Source: CAJQQY01 sp964352225 (GTDB lineage: Bacteria; Bacteroidota; Bacteroidia; Chitinophagales; Saprospiraceae). From it: a stretch of DNA of 15,270 nucleotides. The stretch lies in contig CAYGRM010000138.1 in NCBI GenBank assembly GCA_964352225.1, positions 1 through 15,270 of the forward strand, read 5' to 3'. This document shows, in pieces, positions 7,198 to 12,933 of this stretch. How positions within the stretch are numbered: position 1 is the first letter of the stretch; each line of letters begins with the position of its first letter. Below the pieces are notes generated by a model, which ran no database searches, was not told the DNA's origin, and saw nothing but the letters and a program-made list of their open reading frames with translations. A program made the position numbers and the translations under genes.

Positions 7198-9063
7198 TTA
7201 TTTCAAAAATTCTAAACTCTTATTGACAAATGCACTCAATTCAGCTCCCTGCAACATTCCTTGATTCAATCTCGCTAAATCATATAGATGAGTAACAAAA
7301 TCTTCCTTCTTGTCTTCACTTCGCATTTTCAATAATTTATCAGCAACCAATGGATGATTGGTATTTACCACTACATTATAGCTATCAGGGAATCCTTCCA
7401 TGCCCATCCCTTGTAATGATTGCATTTCTTTCATTCTTCGCATGAACTCAGGTCGGGTAATTTGAACTGGCAAATCATCAGGAGACAATGCTTTCATTGT
7501 AATATTTGCGCCTGCCTGAGTCACTTTTGATTCAAATAAAGTTTTCACTTTCTCTTGCTCTTTTTCACTCAAAACTGATTCAGTTGCTTCATCTTTTTGT
7601 ACCAAATTATCAGCAGTATCAGAATCCACTCGAACAAAAGTTACATCACCCAACTTTGACTCCATGTGTTGCATGAAGTGATTATCAATCACATTATCAA
7701 ATTGTAAAACAGTATATCCTTTATTTTTGGCAGCTTCAATATAGGTATCAGAACCAGCAGGATTATTAGTGTAAACCATCACTAACTTATTATGCTTATC
7801 AGTTTGTACATCTTTGATTTTCTCTTTGAATTCTTCAATCGTATGTAATTTTCCATCCACATCTTTTAACAAAACAAACTTTACTGCTTTTTCATGGAAT
7901 TTTTCCTCAGACAACATTCCGTATTTTACGAAAACGCCCAAATCATTCCATTTTGATTCAAAGTCTTCCCTTTGTTTTTTGAAAAGGCTTGCTAATTTAT
8001 CCGCTACTTTTTTAGTAATGTAACCTGTGATCTTTTTCACATTAGCATCACTCTGTAAGTAACTTCTCGAAACATTCAATGGAATATCAGGTGAGTCAAT
8101 TACACCATGTAACAATGTCAAAAACTCAGGTACAATTTCTTTTACCTCATCAGTTACATAGACTTGGTTAGAGTATAATTGAATTTTATTTTTTTGAACT
8201 TCGATTGAATTACCCAATTTAGGAAAATACAAAATCCCCGTTAAGTTAAATGGGAAATCAATATCCAAGTGAATCCAAAACATTGGAGGAGTCGAATATG
8301 GATATAATTCGTTATAAAAACTTTTATAATCCTCATCTTTTAACTTGTTAGCTTTCGTTTTCCAAATCGGATTGGGATTATTGATGATGTTATCAACCTC
8401 TGTCTTAATTTCTTTTTGGTCGTCACCTTCACCTTCAAATGAAGTTTCAGTTTTTGTTCCAAACTTGATTTCTACTGGAAGAAATTTACAGTACTTTTTC
8501 AAAAGGCCTTCGATTCGTCCTTTATCCAAAAATTCTGTACTATCATCACTTACGTGCAAAATAATATCTGTTCCTCGATCTTTTCGATCATTGCTATCAA
8601 TGGTATATTCTGGATCACCTTCACAAGTCCAGGTCGTCCCTTTTTTATTTTTTTTGTACGAGCGAGTTCTTACTTCCACCTTATCAGCGACCATAAATGC
8701 GGAATAAAATCCTAAACCGAAGTGTCCAATGATTGAGCTTTCGTTTTTATATTTTTCTAAAAACTCTGTTGCACTTGAAAACGCTACCTGATTCAAATAC
8801 TTCATTACCTCATCCTCAGTCATCCCGATACCTTTATCGGCGATCGTAATCGTCTTGTTTTCTTTATCTACAGAAACTTCGATTGTAGTGTCTCCGATAT
8901 CGCCTTTGATATCGCCTCGTGCTGCTAGTGTTTTGAGTTTAGAAGTTGCATCAACTGCGTTAGAAACCAACTCTCTCAAAAAGATCTCCTGATCTGAATA
9001 GAGGAATTGTTTAATGATAGGAAAGATGTTTTCCGTTTGTACTGAAATACTACCTTTTTGCAT
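7198..9063 (-). CDS. htpG: Molecular chaperone HtpG (bacterial Hsp90)
   Basis: ATP-dependent cytosolic chaperone that remodels late folding intermediates. The 621 aa length matches the family (about 620-630). The N-terminal GHKL ATPase domain shows FLRELVSNAVDA with catalytic E31 and Mg-binding N35, then IADKGIGMT (D76, G80) and the lid/phosphate motif GHFGLGFYSAFMV (113-125). The middle domain includes the SRSYLQ arginine region near residue 335. The C-terminal dimerisation region contains a methionine-rich stretch, RRMKEMQSLQGMGMEG, near 545-560. The start at 9063 is the family start. A terminator follows the gene. Upstream is the long non-coding region 9064-10207, where no clean vegetative promoter is obvious; a sigma-54-like motif lies about 150 nt upstream. 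Confidence 0.98.
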   Translation of the reverse strand: MQKGSISVQTENIFPIIKQFLYSDQEIFLRELVSNAVDATSKLKTLAARGDIKGDIGDTTIEVSVDKENKTITIADKGIGMTEDEVMKYLNQVAFSSATEFLEKYKNESSIIGHFGLGFYSAFMVADKVEVRTRSYKKNKKGTTWTCEGDPEYTIDSNDRKDRGTDIILHVSDDSTEFLDKGRIEGLLKKYCKFLPVEIKFGTKTETSFEGEGDDQKEIKTEVDNIINNPNPIWKTKANKLKDEDYKSFYNELYPYSTPPMFWIHLDIDFPFNLTGILYFPKLGNSIEVQKNKIQLYSNQVYVTDEVKEIVPEFLTLLHGVIDSPDIPLNVSRSYLQSDANVKKITGYITKKVADKLASLFKKQREDFESKWNDLGVFVKYGMLSEEKFHEKAVKFVLLKDVDGKLHTIEEFKEKIKDVQTDKHNKLVMVYTNNPAGSDTYIEAAKNKGYTVLQFDNVIDNHFMQHMESKLGDVTFVRVDSDTADNLVQKDEATESVLSEKEQEKVKTLFESKVTQAGANITMKALSPDDLPVQITRPEFMRRMKEMQSLQGMGMEGFPDSYNVVVNTNHPLVADKLLKMRSEDKKEDFVTHLYDLARLNQGMLQGAELSAFVNKSLEFLK

Positions 9064-9210
9064 GGCTTGTTTTTATTTTTATTTAAAATAAATATTTCAT
9101 AAATCTAAGTCTTAATAAAAGAACTTAAGATTTTGTAAAGTTTATTAATTGGTTTTTTTAACAAATTTTGAAAAAAAACTCAACGTTAAAAATACACAAT
9201 TCTTACTTTC

Positions 9211-9225
9211 CCAAAGGATGTGCCA
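9211..9225 (-). promoter_or_regulatory. Sigma-54-like promoter motif facing htpG
   Basis: On the minus strand the sequence TGGCAC-ATCCT-TTGG matches the sigma-54 consensus TGGCAC-N5-TTGC, apart from the last base of the -12 element (GG instead of GC). The GG-to-GG spacing is 12 nt, as required. Transcription would start near 9200 and give an htpG leader of about 135 nt. No enhancer-binding protein or rpoN gene is in the window, so this is motif evidence only. Confidence 0.3.
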
Positions 9226-9232
9226 CCACCTA

Positions 9233-9318
9233 AAAACTGCCAAATTGACGTAGAAACAAGACAGTTCTACCCCTTACAAACATTGACCTTTTTGCAAAAA
9301 GGTCAAAAGTGCAGTTTT
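9233..9318. repeat. Nested inverted repeats: outer arms enclosing a hairpin and a perfect palindrome
   Basis: Outer arms AAAACTGC (9233-9240) and GCAGTTTT (9311-9318) are perfect inverse complements. They enclose a hairpin GTAGAA...TTCTAC (9250-9270) and a 24-nt perfect palindrome (9283-9306, arms TTGACCTTTTTG and CAAAAAGGTCAA). Together they could fold as a three-way junction in RNA or a cruciform in DNA. No T-tract follows on either strand, so it is not a standard terminator. It could be an operator region, a small RNA or a remnant of a miniature element. Confidence 0.5.
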
Positions 9319-9403
9319 CCTACTTCAAATAAGTAAAAAAATAAATATGTGTTTTTTTCCCGTGTCACATTTTTGATTTTCGAAAAATTAAATTGGCAAG
9401 TGT

Positions 9404-9419
9404 TGGCTTCAAAATTGCA
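9404..9419 (+). promoter_or_regulatory. Sigma-54-like promoter motif, plus strand
   Basis: TGGC-TTCAAAAT-TGCA fits the sigma-54 pattern: the GG at 9405-9406 and GC at 9417-9418 are 12 nt apart, and the -12 element TTGCA is a perfect match. The -24 element is TGGCTT instead of TGGCAC. A start near 9430 would place the possible 9-codon ORF and the tandem RNA copies downstream. Confidence 0.35.
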
Positions 9420-9568
9420 AAAGGAATATTTGTAACTAATAATATACTCTTTCAAAAAGTTGAAGAGGAGAAGATAAAATTGTATTGATGATTTTTTTTT
9501 TAAAAGAATGATTCAAAATTTTATTGAAAAATGACTTATCGGTAGAATAACAGAAAGGAGAAATCTAG

Positions 9569-9598
9569 ATGTTTCAACAAATATTTTTGAAAAATTAA
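9569..9598 (+). CDS. Possible 9-codon leader peptide ORF
   Basis: ATG followed by eight codons and TAA encodes MFQQIFLKN. A strong Shine-Dalgarno sequence, AAAGGAG (9554-9560), sits 8 nt before the ATG, which is unusual in this A-rich, Shine-Dalgarno-poor genome. No family can be assigned to so short a peptide. It precedes the hairpin and the sigma-54-like motif at 9613-9644, so it could act as a leader peptide or be a chance match. Confidence 0.2.
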   Translation: MFQQIFLKN

Positions 9599-9612
9599 AT
9601 TAAAAAATATTT

Positions 9613-9631
9613 CAGTTAAAAAACTTAACTG
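9613..9631 (+). repeat. Small hairpin overlapping the second sigma-54-like -24 element
   Basis: CAGTTAA-aaaac-TTAACTG is a perfect 7-bp inverted repeat. Its right arm shares the T and first G of the -24 element TGGCAC. It could be an operator covering the promoter. No T-run follows. Confidence 0.3.
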
Positions 9632-9644
9632 GCACAGTTGTTGA
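9630..9644 (+). promoter_or_regulatory. Sigma-54-like promoter motif just upstream of the tandem RNA
   Basis: TGGCAC-AGTTG-TTGA has a perfect -24 element TGGCAC and a -12 element TTGA (consensus TTGC) at the correct 12-nt spacing. The predicted start near 9656 is about 70 nt before the first conserved RNA block (9727). It is the best-placed promoter candidate for the tandem RNA copies. No vegetative TAnnTTTG promoter is convincing here; the TGTCTTTG at about 9656-9663 is one base away but lacks a well-spaced -33 element. Confidence 0.4.
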
Positions 9645-9720
9645 AAATATATATATGTCTTTGGGAAACAAAATGAGCGAAAAATAATCACTCAGTTTTT
9701 CAAATTCAAAACCTCCATTT

Positions 9721-9880
9721 CTAAACTTCCTCCCATAAGTTTTAAATAAAAATGTGAATTGAATCATCAGCATTTTTGCTGATTTGAGAATAAAGAAATA
9801 GGGTCAGAAATGACTTTATAAAGGGTGAGTGAGACCGATTTATTGGGGGGTAATATCGGTCTCATTACTCACTCCTTTAT
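9721..9880 (+). ncRNA. Structured RNA candidate, copy 1 of a tandem pair
   Basis: No known RNA family is recognised. Visible elements: hairpin AAACTT-CCTCCCAT-AAGTTT (9723-9742) with a C-rich loop; hairpin ATCAGCA-TTTT-TGCTGAT (9766-9783); hairpin GGTCA-GAAA-TGACT (9802-9815) with a GNRA-type loop and a G-U closing pair; and a long hairpin (9818-9880). The long hairpin is built from ATAAAGG, GTGAGT and GAGACCGAT pairing with ATCGGTCTC, ACTCAC and CCTTTAT, with 1-nt and 3-nt bulges, and it presents the loop TTATTGGGGGGTAA. The loop can pair with the upstream CCTCCCA (9729-9735). The GNRA loop and the G-U pair, which would be an A-C mismatch on the other strand, support plus-strand transcription. 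The hairpin is followed by CAAAAAAAAAA rather than a U-run, so copy 1 probably does not terminate. Confidence 0.65.
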
Positions 9881-9924
9881 CAAAAAAAAAATCCCAAATG
9901 AGGGAATTTAAAAATAGATTTTTG

Positions 9925-10087
9925 CAAAAGTTCCTCCCAGATACCCCCGTATCAGAAAGAACACTTAATAACACTATGTAACGAAGGAATATTAAGCAAA
10001 GATCTTTGAGGTCAGAAGTGACCTTAAACTAAGTGAGTGGAACCAACTTATTGGGGGGTAAGGTCGGTTCTTAACTCACTTTTTTTT
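9925..10087 (+). ncRNA. Structured RNA candidate, copy 2 of a tandem pair, with terminator
   Basis: It is colinear with copy 1. TTCCTCCCA (9931-9939) lies 79 nt before GGTCA-GAAG-TGACC (10010-10023), against 75 nt in copy 1. Then come GTGAGTG (10033-10039) and the loop TTATTGGGGGGTAA (10048-10061). The G-C closing pair of the small hairpin replaces the G-U of copy 1, keeping the stem. The terminal stem is AAGTGAGT (10031-10038) with ACTCACTT (10074-10081), then GAACC with GGTTC and CTTA with TAAG. The middle differs from copy 1: GATAC-CCCC-GTATC (9940-9953), CTTAATA...TATTAAG (9964-9996) and the palindrome CAAAGATCTTTG (9997-10008). No protein is encoded. The function is unknown. Confidence 0.68.
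10031..10087 (+). terminator. Intrinsic terminator formed by the copy 2 long hairpin
   Basis: The long hairpin of copy 2 (10031-10081) runs directly into T8 (10080-10087). Transcription from the upstream promoters through both copies should end here. Copy 1 has the equivalent hairpin without a T-run. Confidence 0.75.
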
Positions 10088-10095
10088 GTCTTCTC

Positions 10096-10113
10096 GCGAA
10101 GCTTTAGCTTCGC
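10096..10113. repeat. GC-rich hairpin between the RNA terminator and the shared terminator
   Basis: GCGAAGCT-TT-AGCTTCGC is an 8-bp stem (practically a 7-bp stem with a TTTA loop). No T-run follows. It resembles short dispersed hairpin repeats found between bacterial genes. Only one copy is seen in this window. Confidence 0.4.
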
Positions 10114-10144
10114 TTCCAATAGAATTTTGTAATCCAATGAAACG

Positions 10145-10182
10145 AAAAAAAGCGTCCAAGTTTAACTTGAGACGCTTTTTTT
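10145..10182. terminator. Bidirectional intrinsic terminator between the RNA locus and the M28 peptidase gene
   Basis: AAAAAAAGCGTC (10145-10156) pairs with GACGCTTTTTTT (10171-10182), continued by CAAG/CTTG with one bulged A and a TTTAA loop. T7 is present on the plus strand, and the A7 gives U7 on the minus strand. It lies 26 nt past the minus-strand peptidase stop. Confidence 0.9.
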
Positions 10183-10207
10183 ACTTTGCGTTTGACGTAA
10201 ACCGATC

Positions 10208-11803
10208 TTAATTCCTTCCTTCTACATTTACTTCAATTCTTTTATCTTGATTAGCTAATTGCCACGCTGTATGGAAAACTAATTTTCCAATTATCGCCAT
10301 TTTATCAAAGTTGATTTTATCAATAGTATCTGATGTTCGATGATAATCTGCATGTGTCCCATTAAAATAAAAAATGGCTGGAATTCCCTTTTCTGCAAAA
10401 TTATAGTGATCGGATCGATAGTAATATCTATTAGGATCATCGTCTTCATTGTAGGTATAATCCAAAACTAAGTTGGTGTATTTTTCATTGGCGTTTTCGT
10501 TGATGTCGTGTAACTCAGTACTCAGACGATCAGAACCAATTACGTAAACATAATTGGGATTGTCTTCATATTTTTTATCTACTCGGCCAACCATATCTAC
10601 ATTCACATTTGCGACTGTATTAGCAATTGGAAAAATTGGATGCTCTGCATAAAATTGAGATCCAAGCAAACCTTTCTCTTCACCTGTCACCAACATACAT
10701 AGAACACTTCTACGAGGCCCTTGCCCTTGTTTTTTTGCTTCTACTAATGCCTGCGTCACTTCCAACACAGTACTCGTTCCTGAACCATTATCATCTGCTC
10801 CATTGTATACATCATCCCCTCTTTTTCCTAAATGATCATAGTGTGCGGTTACTACCACTACCTCATCTTTTAACTTTGGGTCACTTCCTTCGATGTAACC
10901 TAAAACATTATTTCCTACTAAAGTTTTAATGTTTTTCATTTGCACTAATTTCATGTTAGTTTTAAGTGCAACACTTTTTGACTTTCCTCTTTTTTTAATT
11001 TTATTCCTAGCTTTAATCACTTTTCTAGCTTTTTTTCCCATGATTGCTTTTGCAATATTTGTGGAAATGTAGGCACTATTAGCATACATCGTTGAAGGAT
11101 CAGCTTGCTTTCCTAGTGTCATTTTTGCGCCGACTAGAAATCTTCGATTTTCACTAATTTCTTTTTGCAAATTATTCTCAATAAATAAAACTGTACTCAC
11201 ACCTTTCTCATGGGCTTTTTTCAATTTCATTTCCCAATTAGTTGTCCACTCTGAAGGTTCAGCTGTTCCTGTGATTCGAGAATTTCCTTTTTTATCCATC
11301 GGCTCACCTTTATAAATCATGATGGTTTTCCCTTTCAAATTTTTCTTCCCATAATCACTATATTTTGCATCATCGATTCCATAGCCTAAAAATACCACCT
11401 CATCAATTTGAGTCATTGGCATTTCTCCATTACGCGATGGGAAAGATAAAAAGTCCCAGAGATGTCGGAATTTTTCGCCATTAACTTCCAAAGTTGCTTC
11501 GTCCCATTTTGTCCAAGTGAACATTACATTTTGATAGTAAGAATTATCATCACCAATTGTTGGTAATCCTAATGATTTAAAATGATTAGCAATATATTCA
11601 GCAGCTTTTCGATTCCCTTCTGTTCCTGTTTCTCTTCCCTCGTATTCATCAGAGGCAAGAATAGATAAATGAGCTCTTAAATCATCAGCTGTAATCGTTG
11701 CAGCAAGATTTGCGGGGATGTCATCAATTGCCTCCAATGATGCCTGTCCAAAAAGATTACTAAGTGACAAAAGAAGGATAAATGCGGACCAAAGAAATTT
11801 CAT
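10208..11803 (-). CDS. Secreted M28-family zinc metallopeptidase (aminopeptidase type)
   Basis: Exported zinc exopeptidase that probably trims peptides in the periplasm or outside the cell. The 531 aa protein starts with a Sec signal peptide (MKFLWSAFILLLSLSNLFGQ, cut near residue 20). An N-terminal M28 segment, DEYEGRETGTEGNRKAAEYIA (52-72), is followed by a long inserted region (about 90-300), then the catalytic core. Expected zinc ligands are H321 (TAHYDHLG), D337 (NGADDNGSG, bridging), E376 (VTGEEKG, with catalytic E375), D403 (NVDMVGR) and H488 (DYHRTSDT). All are intact. A lysine/arginine-rich stretch, KKARKVIKARNKIKKRGKSK at about 257-276, sits in the insertion and is unusual. There is no C-terminal sorting domain. 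The exact substrate is unknown. It is a single-gene unit with a candidate promoter upstream. Confidence 0.93.
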   Translation of the reverse strand: MKFLWSAFILLLSLSNLFGQASLEAIDDIPANLAATITADDLRAHLSILASDEYEGRETGTEGNRKAAEYIANHFKSLGLPTIGDDNSYYQNVMFTWTKWDEATLEVNGEKFRHLWDFLSFPSRNGEMPMTQIDEVVFLGYGIDDAKYSDYGKKNLKGKTIMIYKGEPMDKKGNSRITGTAEPSEWTTNWEMKLKKAHEKGVSTVLFIENNLQKEISENRRFLVGAKMTLGKQADPSTMYANSAYISTNIAKAIMGKKARKVIKARNKIKKRGKSKSVALKTNMKLVQMKNIKTLVGNNVLGYIEGSDPKLKDEVVVVTAHYDHLGKRGDDVYNGADDNGSGTSTVLEVTQALVEAKKQGQGPRRSVLCMLVTGEEKGLLGSQFYAEHPIFPIANTVANVNVDMVGRVDKKYEDNPNYVYVIGSDRLSTELHDINENANEKYTNLVLDYTYNEDDDPNRYYYRSDHYNFAEKGIPAIFYFNGTHADYHRTSDTIDKINFDKMAIIGKLVFHTAWQLANQDKRIEVNVEGRN

Positions 11804-11851
11804 AATTAATAATGATTAGTTGTTTTTGAAAATTGAAGTTTTTGAATTGTA

Positions 11852-11923
11852 AGTAGAGCGATACAAAATTAATATTTATCATCAATAAACAGAAGTTCAT
11901 TTTGAAACGCTCTACTGAGTAGA
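11852..11923 (-). promoter_or_regulatory. Candidate promoter and paired operator-like repeats of the M28 peptidase gene
   Basis: On the minus strand TAATTTTG (11871 to 11864) is a perfect match to the Bacteroidota -7 consensus TAnnTTTG; the -33 position has TTCT rather than TTTG. Just downstream of it is AGTAGAGCG (11852-11860, plus-strand reading). Its exact inverse complement CGCTCTACT lies at 11908-11916, upstream of the -33 position and within the palindrome TCTACT-G-AGTAGA (11911-11923). Two inverted sites flanking a promoter fit a looping repressor or activator, but this is inference. Confidence 0.4.
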
Positions 11924-12004
11924 TTTTATTTTATAAAAATAAAAAACACATAATTATCATATTATAATGACATTCGATAAAATTCAATGTTGCGTAATTC
12001 TTCT

Positions 12005-12045
12005 AAAAAAAATACCACTAAACTTCACAAAGAAACTTAGTGGTA
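12005..12045 (-). terminator. Intrinsic terminator of the HD-domain gene
   Basis: On the minus strand TACCACTAA (12045 to 12037) pairs with TTAGTGGTA (12021 to 12013), a perfect 9-bp stem with further TTC/GAA pairing inside, followed by T8. It lies just past a smaller hairpin at 12050-12066. Confidence 0.88.
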
Positions 12046-12049
12046 CAAA

Positions 12050-12066
12050 AAGCATTTTTTATGCTT
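12050..12066 (-). terminator. Small hairpin directly after the HD-domain stop codon
   Basis: AAGCAT-AAAAA-ATGCTT on the minus strand, a 6-bp stem followed by TTTG, starts one base after the stop codon. It is a weak first terminator or a 3'-end protecting hairpin ahead of the stronger one at 12005-12045. Confidence 0.45.
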
Positions 12067-12067
12067 C

Positions 12068-12649
12068 TTAGAAATCAACAATTTCAATATTTGGAATCGT
12101 TGATTCGAACCATTTTAATGGTTTTTGGTTCTTATCTCCTGTTCGAGTATCACATTTAAAAAAGAGATAAAAAGTTTGTAAATCATCACCTAGGTTTTTT
12201 AATAACTCATCTAAACGCTTTTCCCCTGCTTCCACTTTACTAAAAATAAATTGTGTTCTCCAACTATAAAATGCCTCATCGTGATGTTCAATAATTTTCA
12301 ATACTGTTTCATCATCGATAAATTGAGTTGCAAAATTTCGGGCTAAAACACTATGATGTTGAGACCAATCTCGAGGTCTCCGAGTATCTTCCAAATGTTT
12401 GAATGTATCATGAAGGTATGCCACCAATCGAAGTTGCTGACGGGTGTGGAGATTAATCTTGAGTTGGTCGATATTATTGAGTACTTCCGCAATATGATAA
12501 ATAACTTTACCCTCAGGATGACCGTATCGAGGCTTTCCCCAAAACAGTCCTTCCCTAAAATCAGGCTCGTTAATCAATTGATTTTCAATGTCCGTTTCAG
12601 GATTTAGAAGGCCCTCAATGACATTGAGTTGAAGAATATGCTTCTTCAT
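12068..12649 (-). CDS. HD-domain protein, putative metal-dependent phosphohydrolase
   Basis: The ATG at 12649 is chosen (193 aa, starting MKKHILQLNVIEG). An in-frame GTG at 12688 would add 13 residues (MVININKEKTTTA) with no clear ribosome-binding support. HD-superfamily residues are visible: H52 (VIYHIAEV), the HD doublet H80-D81 (VAYLHDTFKH), H98/H99 (SQHHSVLA), H122/H123-D124 (IIEHHDEAF) and a late D167 (FFKCDTRTGDKN). This is the H...HD...H...H...D metal-binding pattern of HD phosphohydrolases acting on nucleotides or related phosphate esters. A GHPEG motif at 43-47 precedes the domain. No signal peptide or membrane helix is present, so it is cytoplasmic. The substrate cannot be named from sequence. 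It is transcribed divergently from htrA. Confidence 0.75.
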   Translation of the reverse strand: MKKHILQLNVIEGLLNPETDIENQLINEPDFREGLFWGKPRYGHPEGKVIYHIAEVLNNIDQLKINLHTRQQLRLVAYLHDTFKHLEDTRRPRDWSQHHSVLARNFATQFIDDETVLKIIEHHDEAFYSWRTQFIFSKVEAGEKRLDELLKNLGDDLQTFYLFFKCDTRTGDKNQKPLKWFESTIPNIEIVDF

Positions 12650-12737
12650 AGCGGTAGTTGTTTTTTCTTTGTTAATATTTATCACCAAACCAATATGTAT
12701 TTTTCTAAAAGATCAAATTTACTGATATACGGAGTTT

Positions 12738-12774
12738 GGATAGTAATTGTTGTATCTGGTTAGTAATTATCTGG
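12738..12774. repeat. Direct repeats between the HD-domain gene and htrA
   Basis: TAGTAATT occurs at 12741-12748 and 12761-12768, exactly 20 nt apart (about two helical turns). Each is preceded by GGA or GGT and followed by TATCTGG (12753-12759, 12768-12774). Such phased repeats in a divergent promoter region could bind a regulator of either gene. No promoter consensus is clear beside them. Confidence 0.35.
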
Positions 12775-12933
12775 AAAGGCGATTGGCTTTTGAATCGATG
12801 TTAATTTCCTGTTAAAGCAAATTGGTCTATAAACAAACATAAGGCAATACCGTTATTTTTACAATTATTCTTTTGAATAATTTACTTTTTTTAACCTAGT
12901 TATATTTTTAATCTACATAAAACGTCATTCATT

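Larger units (their letters stand above)
9064..10207. other. Long intergenic region with RNA-like and regulatory structure
   Basis: This 1.1-kb gap contains no protein gene of normal size on either strand. It holds, in order: an AT-rich htpG leader; a minus-strand sigma-54-like motif (9211-9225); nested inverted repeats (9233-9318); a plus-strand sigma-54-like motif (9404-9419); a possible 9-codon ORF (9569-9598); a small hairpin and a second sigma-54-like motif (9613-9644); two tandem copies of a structured RNA (9721-9880 and 9925-10087); a GC-rich hairpin (10096-10113); and a shared terminator (10145-10182). The separate entries describe these. Confidence 0.8.

Noticed and set aside
8345..8707. 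Plus-strand ORF of 120 codons inside htpG
   Set aside because: It is antisense to the conserved htpG reading frame, has no ribosome-binding site and resembles no family; it is a shadow of the real gene.
9233..9318. tRNA or tRNA-like gene in the nested inverted repeat
   Set aside because: It lacks D-arm and T-arm consensus (no GGTTCGA-type block), and the 24-nt palindrome does not fit a cloverleaf.
9704..9735. Anti-Shine-Dalgarno-like ACCTCCATTTCT resembling the 16S rRNA 3' end
   Set aside because: The match is only about a dozen bases with a mismatch. There is no other rRNA sequence around it, and this part is not shared by copy 2.
9752..9981. Start-stop pairs ATGTGA (9752-9757) and ATGTAA (9976-9981), one in each RNA copy
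   Set aside because: Their distance from the conserved blocks differs between copies, and neither has a Shine-Dalgarno sequence, so they look coincidental.
10627..10929. Plus-strand ORF of 100 codons inside the M28 peptidase gene
   Set aside because: It is antisense to catalytic-core codons that carry intact zinc ligands, and its product is low-complexity and unlike any known protein.
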